A stretch of DNA of 64,000 nt from Mucilaginibacter terrae (lineage in GTDB: Bacteria > Bacteroidota > Bacteroidia > Sphingobacteriales > Sphingobacteriaceae): positions 4,278,001 through 4,342,000 of the forward strand of contig NZ_JAVLVU010000001.1 of the NCBI RefSeq assembly GCF_031951985.1, given 5' to 3'. The notes under the pieces are model-generated. The model made no database searches and was not told where the DNA came from. It saw only the letters and a list, made by a program, of their open reading frames with translations. The first letter of the stretch is position 1. Every line of letters begins with the position of its first letter. Below, piece by piece: positions 1 through 8,201 of the stretch. A program made the translations under genes and the position numbers.

Positions 1-555
1 AAAGACCGCGTGGCTGTTGCTGCTTCAACCGTTATATTTGGAAATATAGGTACTGTTATTATCGCACTTATGATTATGGTATCAACTTTTGGCTGTAACA
101 ATGGTTTAATACTGGCCGGTGCAAGGGTTTATTATACAATGGCTAAAGACGGCGTTTTTTTTAAAAAAACTGGTACCCTTAATAAAAATTCCGTTCCAGA
201 ATTTGGTTTATGGATACAATGTTTAGTTGCATCTCTGTTATGCTTGAGCGGAAAGTATGGGGATTTGCTGGATATGATTTCCTTTGTAGTGGTTATATTT
301 TACGTGCTTACCATTGTAGGCATTTACATTTTGCGCATAAAACGCCCCGACGCGCCACGCCCTTATAAAGCCTTTGGTTATCCTGTTTTGCCAGCTATTT
401 ATGTACTGATGGGTTTAGCCTTTTGTACGCTGCTTATTATTTATAAACCCCAGTATACCTGGCCTGGCCTCATTATTGTACTCATCGGCATCCCTATATA
501 TTTTATTTCACAACGTAACGTAAAGCATGAGGATACCGTACTTTCTGATAATTAG
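1..555 (+). CDS. APC-family amino acid permease, C-terminal part
   Basis: This is the last 184 codons of an open frame that enters from the left edge; a GTG at position 10 is in frame but is not a credible start. The protein is almost entirely hydrophobic, with about five membrane helices. The stretch near the edge (GCNNGLILAGARVYYTMAKDG) is the typical APC-superfamily segment in which a broken helix precedes a cytoplasmic loop with 'R.yyaMAkDG'. Proteins of this family import amino acids in symport or exchange across the inner membrane. The tail (KHEDTVLSDN) is polar and cytoplasmic. The last 29 bases overlap the next gene, suggesting translational coupling. The substrate cannot be told from this fragment. 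Confidence 0.85.
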   Translation, partial: KDRVAVAASTVIFGNIGTVIIALMIMVSTFGCNNGLILAGARVYYTMAKDGVFFKKTGTLNKNSVPEFGLWIQCLVASLLCLSGKYGDLLDMISFVVVIFYVLTIVGIYILRIKRPDAPRPYKAFGYPVLPAIYVLMGLAFCTLLIIYKPQYTWPGLIIVLIGIPIYFISQRNVKHEDTVLSDN

Positions 556-1960
556 TTTTTTAACTTTAAGCACAACCGTACAGGCACAAAAAAAGGTAAG
601 TATAAATGCCGGCCTGCCGCAAAAACTGCAAGCTGCCGTTAACCGTTTGCAACTGGATAGTCAATGCAGCTACGCATCAATATCGTTAACCGTGCTCGAT
701 GCCGAAACCGGTGCACCGGTTTTTACCTACCACCCTGATATGGGTTTGGCACCGGCTTCTACCTTAAAAACGGTTACTTCTATAACGGCCTATAACCTGT
801 TAGGGGCCGATTTTAAGTTTCAAACCCGGTTTGGCTACACAGGTACAATTGATGCCAACGGTGTGCTTAACGGCGATGTTATTATAAAAGGCGGCGGCGA
901 CCCCACTTTAGGCAGTTGGCGATGGAATGATACCAAAGAAAACTCAATATTAACCAAGCTGGTAACCGCCTTGCAACAGGCAGGAATTAAAAAAATAAAC
1001 GGCCGAATTATAGGTGATGATTCGGTTTTTGACACCCAGTCTATTCCTGATGGCTGGATATGGCAGGATACCGGTAACTATTATGGTGCAGGTGCATCGG
1101 GCTTATGCTGGCGCGAAAACACTTTCGACATTAAATATGAAACCGGCGCAGTGGGGGGCCCGGTAAAAATATTGCGTACCTCACCCGCCATGCCTTATTT
1201 TAATTTCAAAAGCGAAGTATCAACCTCCGGCTCAGGCACGGGTGACAAATCATATGCCTACCTGCCTGTTGGTAATAAACAGATGTACATACGCGGGGCT
1301 TATGCTATTGATAAGGCTAAAAAAAGCATCAGCGTTGCCCTGCCCGACCCGGCTTACGATGCCGCTTGGCGCTTAACTGATACCCTTCGGCATTTAGGTA
1401 TTACGGTTAGCAAAGAACCGGAGTCGACTATAACATTTAATTCAAAAACAGAAGTTATCCCCCCAATTGCAAAAGAACTTACAACCATAACTTCGCCCGA
1501 TTTTAACCAGATTATTTACTGGTTAAACCGAGAAAGTATTAATCTTTACGCCGAACAACTGCTTAAAACCATTGCGCTTAAATCGGGCAAAGAGGTATCA
1601 ACCAAAACAGGCGTTGAGGTGCTAAAAAGCTTCTGGAAGGAAAATGGAATTGACAGCCGCTCGCTCAACCTTTACGATGGCAGCGGCCTTTCGCCCGGCG
1701 ACCGTATAACATCCCGCTCCTTAGCCCGTATACTCCTAACCGCGGTTAATCAACCTTGGTTTAGTCCGTTTTATGAAAGTTTACCCTTGTATAACAATAT
1801 GCACATGAAAAGCGGAACCATTGCCGATGTAGTAGCCTATGCCGGTTACCAAACCCACAACGGACGCAAGTTGTGCTTTTCGGTCATGATTAATAATTAT
1901 AATGGTTCTACCACCACTATGCGGCAAAAGCTATTTAAGGTGCTGGATGAATTGAAGTAG
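527..1960 (+). CDS. dacB: D-alanyl-D-alanine carboxypeptidase/endopeptidase, PBP4 type (peptidase S13)
   Basis: The 477-residue product begins with a signal peptide (about residues 1-20, ending VQAQ), so it acts in the periplasm. It carries the three serine-DD-peptidase motifs of family S13: STLK at 78-81 (catalytic Ser78, Lys81), an S-x-N motif in 'ESINLYAEQLL', and KSG near the C-terminus ('MHMKSGTIADVVAYAGY'). Length and the insertion between the first two motifs fit PBP4/DacB rather than the short PBP5 group. Known members trim the terminal D-Ala and cut 4,3 cross-links in peptidoglycan. The ATG at 527 lies inside the end of the permease gene; no better start follows before the signal peptide. 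Confidence 0.9.
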   Translation: MRIPYFLIISFLTLSTTVQAQKKVSINAGLPQKLQAAVNRLQLDSQCSYASISLTVLDAETGAPVFTYHPDMGLAPASTLKTVTSITAYNLLGADFKFQTRFGYTGTIDANGVLNGDVIIKGGGDPTLGSWRWNDTKENSILTKLVTALQQAGIKKINGRIIGDDSVFDTQSIPDGWIWQDTGNYYGAGASGLCWRENTFDIKYETGAVGGPVKILRTSPAMPYFNFKSEVSTSGSGTGDKSYAYLPVGNKQMYIRGAYAIDKAKKSISVALPDPAYDAAWRLTDTLRHLGITVSKEPESTITFNSKTEVIPPIAKELTTITSPDFNQIIYWLNRESINLYAEQLLKTIALKSGKEVSTKTGVEVLKSFWKENGIDSRSLNLYDGSGLSPGDRITSRSLARILLTAVNQPWFSPFYESLPLYNNMHMKSGTIADVVAYAGYQTHNGRKLCFSVMINNYNGSTTTMRQKLFKVLDELK

Positions 1961-1965
1961 GTGTT

Positions 1966-2160
1966 AGAGTCAAGAGTACAGAATCAGGAATCAAGATAAA
2001 AGAAGCTAATAAAATCATGTCATTTCGACTTTAGGAGAAATCTTTTCAAAGCGATTAACCTTTCAGTTCGAAAAGATTTCTCGTTATCACTCGAAATGAC
2101 AAGCGTAGAGAAAATTTATTCAGGGTCTGTACTCTGCACTCTTGTTTCTGTAGTCTCTTC
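1966..2160. repeat. Nested palindromic repeat (E-type arms around an A-type hairpin)
   Basis: An inner inverted repeat at 2019-2100 has arms starting GTCATTTCGA and ending TCGAAATGAC, enclosing AGAAATCTTTT/AAAAGATTTCT. This is the same family as 9166-9248, with half copies at 52385-52411 and 56643-56673. Around it lies a second imperfect inverted repeat: 'caagagtacagaatcagg' at about 1969 and its complement at about 2117-2150. The right outer arm runs into the 3' end of the minus-strand rRNA methyltransferase gene. Palindromic repeats of this kind lie between genes in many Bacteroidota and are probably folded in RNA. I saw no coding capacity. Confidence 0.8.
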
Positions 2161-3318
2161 CAAAAACAATCTCGCTACAAACATGGTATCAGCCTTATGG
2201 CCATAGCCTTTCAGCACTTTCATCTCTTCAAGCTGAAGACCTAACTCTTTAACCATAAAATCAACAGCATCCTCATTTTCGGCTTTAAAGGCCGAGCAGG
2301 TGATGTAAATGATGGGCTTGCCCGGCTTGAGGTATTTAACCACGTTACGAACAATGCTTTGCTGCAAACGCTGGAAAAATTCGATGCGGTGCTCGCCAAA
2401 CTGGGTGATGAGTTCGGGAGTGCGGCCCCAGGTGCCCGAGCCGGTGCAGGGAGCATCGAGAATTATACCATCAAAGGCATAATTATGCATAATGAAGTCG
2501 GGGTTTTGCGTAAGGTCGAGTATCTTTTTCTGATATTTCATTAATCCTGCCTGCCGGAAGCGCTCATCGAGATTAGCCAATATAGACTCACGAATGTCCG
2601 ATACTACCAACTTTATATCTGCCTGTTGTTCGTGCAAAAGCAACGATTTTCCGCCCGATGCTGCGCAGGCATCCCACCAGTTTTCCCAGCGTTGAGGTTT
2701 AAAGTAGTTAGCTGTTTGTTGTGATGAATAATCCTGTACCTCAAACCAATGCTGGTTAGGGAACAAGGTTTCGAGCTTGGTACCGTTGGGTAACGATAGG
2801 CAGTTGTTGCCTTCATCCTTAAAAGCAACTTCGGCTTTGGCAAGTATGCTTTTCACCTGCTGTTCAAAACCCTTACGCACGCGTATAAACAAATCGGGCT
2901 GAATAAAGAACGAACGTAAAAATTCGGGCGTATCAATACCTGCCGAAAGCTTGGCGTATAACGGGTAAACATCGTGCAGGTTAAATTCAGGGTGAGCGGT
3001 TTTAACCAGTTCCAGTTTTTCGTTAAGGGTAAAGGTTATGCAGGCTGCCCACTCGGGCTTAAAGTGTTGTAAAAAAGAGTTGGTTTGCGTGTTGCATAAA
3101 AACTCGGCAACCATCAGCCGGTCTTCGGGCGGCAGGTTGGGTAGCGCATTACCTATACGGAAATAGTTATAGATCAACCTGCTGGCCACGCGCCTATCGG
3201 TAGAACCCATTTGCTTGTTTTGCCTGAAAAACACAGGCAAAAACTTGCTTAATTGCACATCGCCCGGAAATTCGGCCAGTATGCGCTGAAATGTTTTAAG
3301 CTGATTTAAGGCTTTCAT
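2116..3318 (-). CDS. RsmB/NOP2-type 16S rRNA (cytosine-C5) methyltransferase
   Basis: The 400-residue protein has a helical NusB-like N-terminal part (about 1-140) followed by a SAM-dependent methyltransferase fold. The SAM loop is DACAASGGKS (217-226). Both cysteines of the RNA m5C mechanism are present: Cys291 in DAPCTGSG (nucleophile-release motif IV) and Cys341 in ITCSAFKAEN (motif VI). This matches the Sun/RsmB family that methylates C967 of 16S rRNA, although other NOP2-like targets are possible. The ATG at 3318 overlaps the stop of the upstream lipoprotein gene by four bases. The last residues (about TRVQSTDPE) are encoded inside an inverted repeat, so the C-terminal tail may be repeat-derived. 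Confidence 0.85.
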   Translation of the reverse strand: MKALNQLKTFQRILAEFPGDVQLSKFLPVFFRQNKQMGSTDRRVASRLIYNYFRIGNALPNLPPEDRLMVAEFLCNTQTNSFLQHFKPEWAACITFTLNEKLELVKTAHPEFNLHDVYPLYAKLSAGIDTPEFLRSFFIQPDLFIRVRKGFEQQVKSILAKAEVAFKDEGNNCLSLPNGTKLETLFPNQHWFEVQDYSSQQTANYFKPQRWENWWDACAASGGKSLLLHEQQADIKLVVSDIRESILANLDERFRQAGLMKYQKKILDLTQNPDFIMHNYAFDGIILDAPCTGSGTWGRTPELITQFGEHRIEFFQRLQQSIVRNVVKYLKPGKPIIYITCSAFKAENEDAVDFMVKELGLQLEEMKVLKGYGHKADTMFVARLFLEETTETRVQSTDPE

Positions 3319-4592
3319 TCTACCTGCTTTAGCTCAAAGTTAGTGTATTTTAAAACGCTAACATGAGTGTTTATCCATCCTAATCCCGGCTTTTTAACAA
3401 ACCAAAATTCATTATGCAATGCCTTATAATGGTGCTGGTCTAAATGTTCAAGCTCGTTACCATCCAAAGCCAGCACTTCACCAAAATACATTCCCTCATC
3501 AAAGCCTTTATAAGCATATGCTGATGGCTCACTGTTATATACTTTGCGGTAAGATCTGATAAAATGCACTGTTGCGGCAGCGCGGTAATTTAACCGCTCG
3601 GCCGATGTAATATGTGCTTTGATGCGCTGCAGCATATCGGCCTTTAAAAAGGTTAGCTTATCCCAGTTAGGGTGCCCAATCGTAGTTACCGGAAATTTTC
3701 GCGAAAGCGTATCTAAAGAGCGTAGGGTGGTAGTTAAAAACTGCTGGTTAACCGAGGGTACAATGAATACGTTTTCTACCTTATTATTAAGATGCTGCCT
3801 GAGCGGTGTAAGGTTCCCTTTTGATATGGTAGTATAAATAACCTGTATCCTGCGTTTACTCAACGTATCGATGGCCATTTTAAATGGAGTGGCAAACTTT
3901 TTATCGTCACTAAAACCCGATGACAGGATGAATATTTTTAACGGCTTAATATGGTTTCGCACAAACCTGGCTGCCGCAATAGCGTGATACTCCAGGGGCG
4001 GGTTGATGGTAATTAGTTTAGGATCGGCAAACTCCTCGGGTGCGGCCGGTGCAAGCGGCGATAATAGTGGCTTTTTGAGTTTTTGAGGCTTACCTATAAA
4101 AGTTTTTATACCGTTAGGAAAAACCGGCCCAACAATTAAATCACTACTGTTTACAGCCGGATTAACCGACAGCCCATGTGTGGCCGCTGCATCATCCTTG
4201 GTATCAAAAACCTGTAGTTTGTAGTTAAAGCCTTGCCCGGTTAGTGAGTCGAGTGCCAGGCGAAAACCCTGGTAATAATCAACTGCGATGTTAGCACTTT
4301 TAAGTTCGGCGGCGTTATAGCCTTTGGCCGAATTTAAGTTATCGAGGCTAAAAGGCAGTAATAGCGCAACGGTTGATATTTTACCTAACTGTGGCTTAAC
4401 AGCAGGTTTAGTATTTGCATTGTTGCTGTTTTTATCCTTATCGGCCGTTGTGTTGATTGCCGGTTGCGACGGACGTGTTTTGCCAACAGGTTGTACCTTG
4501 GGCGAGCAGGCGCTTACCAAAATAAGCGCCAGCAGCCAAAGTTTTATTTTATTCCCACTCAATGGTAGCGGGTGGTTTTGAGCTGATGTCAT
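3315..4592 (-). CDS. Periplasmic-binding-protein-like lipoprotein (PBP1/LppC-like)
   Basis: The protein has a lipoprotein signal peptide ending in the lipobox LVSAC, so it should be anchored in an envelope membrane. It continues as a Lys/Asn/Pro-rich linker and then a two-lobed domain of the type I periplasmic-binding fold ('STVALLLPFSLDN', 'DLIVGPVFPNGIKTFIGK', 'KPLLSPLAP', 'ADPKLITINPPLEYHA'). This is the pattern of the leucine-binding/LppC group. Bacteroidota members often lack an ABC partner, and none is adjacent here. I chose the ATG at 4592, which overlaps guaA by 44 bases. A TTG at 4562, overlapping the guaA stop, would give a more compact signal peptide and may be the true start. The ligand is unknown. 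Confidence 0.75.
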   Translation of the reverse strand: MTSAQNHPLPLSGNKIKLWLLALILVSACSPKVQPVGKTRPSQPAINTTADKDKNSNNANTKPAVKPQLGKISTVALLLPFSLDNLNSAKGYNAAELKSANIAVDYYQGFRLALDSLTGQGFNYKLQVFDTKDDAAATHGLSVNPAVNSSDLIVGPVFPNGIKTFIGKPQKLKKPLLSPLAPAAPEEFADPKLITINPPLEYHAIAAARFVRNHIKPLKIFILSSGFSDDKKFATPFKMAIDTLSKRRIQVIYTTISKGNLTPLRQHLNNKVENVFIVPSVNQQFLTTTLRSLDTLSRKFPVTTIGHPNWDKLTFLKADMLQRIKAHITSAERLNYRAAATVHFIRSYRKVYNSEPSAYAYKGFDEGMYFGEVLALDGNELEHLDQHHYKALHNEFWFVKKPGLGWINTHVSVLKYTNFELKQVE

Positions 4593-6078
4593 ATACAACC
4601 CTGTTAATTCCTTTTACGTTGTTGATGATCTCGTTAGAGATTTTGGCCAGCAGCGGGTAAGGTAAGTGGCACCAATCGGCGGTCATACCGTCTAATGATT
4701 CCACTGCACGTAAACATACCACGTTTTCGTAAGTACGTTCATCGCCCATTACACCTACCGATTGTACCGGCAGGTAAATAGCGCCTGCCTGCCAAACTTT
4801 ATCATAAACACCGCCTTCGCGTAAATTGTTGATGTAAATTGCATCGGCCTGTTGTAAAATGGCAACTTTCTCAGGCGTAACCTCGCCTAATATCCTGATT
4901 GCCAAGCCCGGACCGGGGAACGGATGACGGCCTAAAATATTAGGGTCGATGCCTAAAGATTTGCCCACGCGGCGTACTTCGTCTTTAAACAAAGTATTTA
5001 GCGGTTCAACCACTTTAAGCTTCATAAAATCGGGTAAACCGCCCACGTTATGGTGCGATTTAATGGTAGCCGATGGACCGTTAACCGATACCGACTCAAT
5101 AACATCGGGGTAAATAGTACCCTGACCTAACCATTTTACATCCTGTACCTTGTGTGCCTCATCATCAAACACCTCTATGAACACACGGCCAATAGCTTTA
5201 CGTTTCTTTTCGGGATCTGATAAACCTTCAAGCGCATCGTAAAAACGTTGCTTGGCATCAACACCGGTTACGTTTAAGCCCATGTGCTTGTACGAATCCA
5301 ATACCGATTCAAACTCATCTTTACGTAATAAGCCGTTATCAACAAAAATACAATACAGGTTTTTGCCAATGGCCTGGTGCAGCAACACCGCCGCAACTGA
5401 TGAATCTACACCGCCCGAAAGGCCTAAAACCACTTTATCATCGCCCAGTTTTTCTTTTAAACCGGCAATGGTGGTTTCGATGAATGATTCTGAAGTCCAT
5501 TCCTGATGACAGCCGCAAATGTCAACCAAAAAGTTTTTGAGCAATTGCTTGCCATCTAAACTGTGGGTAACCTCGGGGTGGAACTGTATGGCGTACGTGT
5601 CGGTATCTTTAATATGGTATGCAGCAACTTTTACACTATCGGTGCTGGCTATAATTTCAAAGTTATCGGCAACGGCGTTAATGGTATCACCGTGCGACAT
5701 CCAAACCTGTGAGTTTGCAGGAATATCTTTAAACAGTTTGCTATCCTGGTTAATATACTGCAGGTTAGCACGGCCATACTCGCGGGTGTTAGAGGCCGAA
5801 ACCTCGCCACCATTGTGCTGGGCTAAATATTGTGCACCGTAGCAAACGCCTAAAATTGGCATTTTGCCGTGGTGAGGCGCAAAATCAAACTGCGGTGCAT
5901 CGGGCTGACGCACCGAATACGGACTACCAGACAGGATTATACCTTTTACGGTGTTGTCAACTTCAGGAAAATTATTGAATGGATGTATCTCGCAATAGAT
6001 ATTGAGCTCCCGTACGCGGCGTGCTATAAGCTGGGTAAACTGTGAGCCGAAATCGAGAATTAGAATTTTTTCAGGCAT
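4549..6078 (-). CDS. guaA: GMP synthase (glutamine-hydrolysing)
   Basis: The enzyme converts XMP, glutamine and ATP to GMP, the last step of guanine nucleotide synthesis. The N-terminal class I amidotransferase half shows the nucleophile Cys79 in GVCYGAQ and the HPEVTHS His/Glu motif. The C-terminal half has the ATP-pyrophosphatase P-loop GLSGGVDSSVAA, the 'GRHPFPGPGLAIRI' motif and the family-typical end PPATIEWE. The length (509 residues) is normal. The start is the ATG at 6078; a TTG six bases upstream is in frame but less likely. A perfect -7 box lies only three bases before this ATG, so the message may be nearly leaderless. Confidence 0.97.
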   Translation of the reverse strand: MPEKILILDFGSQFTQLIARRVRELNIYCEIHPFNNFPEVDNTVKGIILSGSPYSVRQPDAPQFDFAPHHGKMPILGVCYGAQYLAQHNGGEVSASNTREYGRANLQYINQDSKLFKDIPANSQVWMSHGDTINAVADNFEIIASTDSVKVAAYHIKDTDTYAIQFHPEVTHSLDGKQLLKNFLVDICGCHQEWTSESFIETTIAGLKEKLGDDKVVLGLSGGVDSSVAAVLLHQAIGKNLYCIFVDNGLLRKDEFESVLDSYKHMGLNVTGVDAKQRFYDALEGLSDPEKKRKAIGRVFIEVFDDEAHKVQDVKWLGQGTIYPDVIESVSVNGPSATIKSHHNVGGLPDFMKLKVVEPLNTLFKDEVRRVGKSLGIDPNILGRHPFPGPGLAIRILGEVTPEKVAILQQADAIYINNLREGGVYDKVWQAGAIYLPVQSVGVMGDERTYENVVCLRAVESLDGMTADWCHLPYPLLAKISNEIINNVKGINRVVYDISSKPPATIEWE

Positions 6079-6081
6079 GGG

Positions 6082-6089
6082 CAAAGATA
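6082..6089 (-). promoter_or_regulatory. Candidate -7 box (TATCTTTG) for guaA
   Basis: On the minus strand the bases TATCTTTG match the Bacteroidota -7 consensus TAnnTTTG exactly. They end three bases before the guaA ATG at 6078. No clear TTTG is seen at the usual -33 distance, so the call rests on the -7 box alone. Confidence 0.4.
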
Positions 6090-6172
6090 GTTTTTTAGGT
6101 TTAGATTTGGGGCATTGGATATGAGATTTGAAATTGGCTCGTTTAATAGATGATTTTTACAACAATTTAAGT

Positions 6173-6751
6173 ATGCAAATACCCTGGCATCATTTATTTA
6201 AACCGATATTAATGCTCCTGTTTTTTTGCAGCGTGGGCGTAACCGCCAGTGCGCAAAATGCCGATAGCTTATTTAATGTTTACACTGATTTTAACTTGGC
6301 GCGTTTTCAGGATGAGTCATTAGAAGCTTTCCGGTTAGGAGAGGTGCTATTGCCTAAGGCTGATAAACTGCCAGAAAAAGCCCGTGTAAGTTTTTATAAC
6401 AGCCTGGCTAAGCTTTATGAGGATAACAGCCAGTTTGAAAGGGCGTTACCACTATATGAAAAGGTTGCCGTAGCCCGTCCTGATTATTATGTAGTACATT
6501 TGGCGCTGGGGCATATTTACCTGCGCCAGGCCGAGGCGCTGGAAACAAAAGATAAGGCTGTATACACTGCATTGGTAAACAAAATTATACCTCATCTTGA
6601 AAAAGTACAGGCTTGCGACCCATATGATGAGAACCTTACTCTGATTAAAAAGCTATACCATAACATTAATAACGATGCTGGTTTTGCCACGCTCAATACC
6701 CGTTTAAAAACTTTGAAAAACAAATGCCTCGATATTTTAGAGGATCATTAA
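6173..6751 (+). CDS. Secreted TPR-repeat protein of unknown function
   Basis: The product of 192 residues starts with a signal peptide (about 1-28, ending TASAQ). It is otherwise helical, with at least two tetratricopeptide-like helix pairs around residues 55-115 ('ARVSFYNSLAKLYEDNSQFERALPLYEKV', 'YYVVHLALGHIYLRQAEALE', shown in parts). TPR proteins usually scaffold protein interactions; nothing here identifies a partner. I chose the ATG at 6173 because it leads directly into the signal peptide; an in-frame TTG at 6128 would add 15 uninformative residues. It is divergent from guaA and is followed after four bases by a small membrane-protein gene, probably as one transcript. Confidence 0.7.
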   Translation: MQIPWHHLFKPILMLLFFCSVGVTASAQNADSLFNVYTDFNLARFQDESLEAFRLGEVLLPKADKLPEKARVSFYNSLAKLYEDNSQFERALPLYEKVAVARPDYYVVHLALGHIYLRQAEALETKDKAVYTALVNKIIPHLEKVQACDPYDENLTLIKKLYHNINNDAGFATLNTRLKTLKNKCLDILEDH

Positions 6752-6755
6752 TTAC

Positions 6756-7058
6756 ATGAAAACGCTTAAATATATAGCTAAATTTATAACACGTTTAGTG
6801 CTCATCTTGTTGCTGTTTGTAGGCTACCTGCTCATTCAGTACCGCGAAAAAATGCATAACTTAGGCTTTATTAAACTGCAGTGGCAGCTTATTTTTCCGG
6901 TAGTGCTTATATTGAGTTTCCTGGGATTATTCATTACAGCAGCCATCAAAAAATATAATCAGGGCGATTTAAATCTGCTGCTCATTGTAAACTCGGTAAT
7001 GCTCATCATTTACGGCATGGCAATCTTTTTCAGGATCTATGCGTTGATAGGTCATTAA
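6756..7058 (+). CDS. Small membrane protein, unknown function
   Basis: A 100-residue hydrophobic protein with three likely membrane helices (about residues 10-27, 42-62 and 72-93) and a basic loop AIKKYNQGD between the last two. The ATG at 6756 follows the TPR gene by four bases, so the two are probably co-transcribed. I do not recognise the family. Confidence 0.6.
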   Translation: MKTLKYIAKFITRLVLILLLFVGYLLIQYREKMHNLGFIKLQWQLIFPVVLILSFLGLFITAAIKKYNQGDLNLLLIVNSVMLIIYGMAIFFRIYALIGH

Positions 7059-7074
7059 TAATACCTCTGAAGGC

Positions 7075-8014
7075 ATGAAGCATATCATCACCCTAACCCT
7101 TAGCCCTGTTGTGGACAAAAGCACAATGGTTGACCGCATTGTGGCCGACCAAAAACTACATTGTGACGAACCCCGTTTTGAGCCTGGAGGTGGGGGCATC
7201 AACGTATCGCGCGGGTTAAAGCGACTGAATGTTAATTCGGTAGCTATATTTCCGTCGGGCGGGTTAACCGGTCAGCATTTACAAGATTTATTGAAAGCTG
7301 AGCATATTAACCAGCTACCCGTACTTACCGAAAGGCTAACCCGCGAAAACTTTATTGTAGTTAACCGGGAGGTGCACGAGGAGTACCGCTTTGGTATGCC
7401 CGCCGTTGAACTTTTGCCCAAAGAGGAACTGGAGATATTAAGGGTAATTAAAAACCTGTCGCCCAAACCCAAATTCATGGTGGTGAGCGGCAGCATGCCT
7501 CCCGGTTCGAGCGATGATTTTTTTGGCTAAAATTGCGCGTATTGCCCGACAGTATGATGCCAAATTAATTGTAGATACATCGGGCGAGGCCTTAAAAAAT
7601 GCTGTTGAAGAAGGGGTATACCTGTTAAAACCTAACCAGGCCGAGCTAAGCAAACTTAGCGGTATTGAGGTTAAGGATAAAGAAACGGTTGAGGAAGCTG
7701 CCCGTAAAATCGTTGAAAAAGGCAAATGTGAAACTGTTGTGGTATCATTAGGTGCACAGGGTGCTTATGTGGCAAGGCGCGGCTACTCTGAACATATTGA
7801 AGCACCCAATGTAGAAAAACGTAGCACCGTAGGTGCTGGCGACAGCATGGTTGCCGGCATGGTTTACGCCGCCGAAAGAGGGTTTGACATGCGACAGATA
7901 GTGCGCATGGGCATTGCCTGCGGCAGTGCCGCCACCATGAACCCCGGCCCTGAACTATTTAGGAAAGCCGATGTCGACCGGCTTTACGCAGAGCTGCTGA
8001 AGAAAATGAACTAA
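7075..8014 (+). pseudogene. pfkB: PfkB-type 6-phosphofructokinase, split by a frameshift
   Basis: Two frames together make one ribokinase-family sugar kinase close to E. coli Pfk-2 as I remember it. The first (7075-7530) has the N-terminal 'TLTLSPVVDKST', the substrate loop FEPGGGGINVSRG, and SGSMPPGSSDDF. The second continues at about 7520 with 'LAKIARIARQYDAKLIVD', 'LLKPNQAELSKLSG', 'TVVVSLGAQGAY' and the catalytic anion-hole motif STVGAGDSMVAGM. The join lies in a run of seven T (about 7517-7523); removing one T restores SSDDFLAKIARIA. All active-site motifs are intact, so the gene is either a sequencing error or a very recent mutant. Pfk-2 phosphorylates fructose 6-phosphate. A good intrinsic terminator follows at 8064-8096. 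Confidence 0.85.
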
Positions 8015-8063
8015 GAAACTTGTAGAGTCGCAGTACTTTGCGCCTCTTTTTTTACACATAGGT

Positions 8064-8096
8064 TATAGACACAAAGTATTGTGTCTATACTTTTTT
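8064..8096 (+). terminator. Intrinsic terminator after the pfkB-like gene
   Basis: A perfect 11-bp stem (TATAGACACAA/TTGTGTCTATA) with loop AGTA is followed by CTTTTTT. Just upstream, 8022-8047 holds a weaker relative (GAGTCGCAGTACTTTGCGCCTC), so the site may have arisen from a dispersed repeat. Confidence 0.75.
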
Positions 8097-8097
8097 C

Positions 8098-8141
8098 GGG
8101 AAAAGTCTTGGCGCTTGATTCTTGGCTCTTGGCTCTACTTT
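8098..8141. repeat. Dispersed repeat, E type (complement strand)
   Basis: On the minus strand this reads 'gccaagagccaagaatcaag' and its surroundings. Related sequence occurs at 1966-2000, 44338-44372 (inside ispG) and 51077-51113. It is a short purine-rich repeat and is not coding here. Confidence 0.65.
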
Positions 8142-8156
8142 TTTTTCCTATTTTTG
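8129..8156 (+). promoter_or_regulatory. Promoter for the 8202 glycosyltransferase
   Basis: TATTTTTG (8149-8156) fits the -7 consensus TAnnTTTG. A TTG at 8129-8131 lies 17 bases upstream, giving a leader of about 40 bases. The -33 part overlaps the E-type repeat. Confidence 0.5.
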
Positions 8157-8201
8157 CCTGCTTCAAATAAAGTCTTTTATTAGAGGCTGTAAAGCTCAAG
8201 C

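Noticed and set aside
7510..7530. Programmed frameshifting in pfkB
   Set aside because: There is no slippery heptamer with a downstream stem in the right form, and two more one-base homopolymer breaks in the window favour error or decay.
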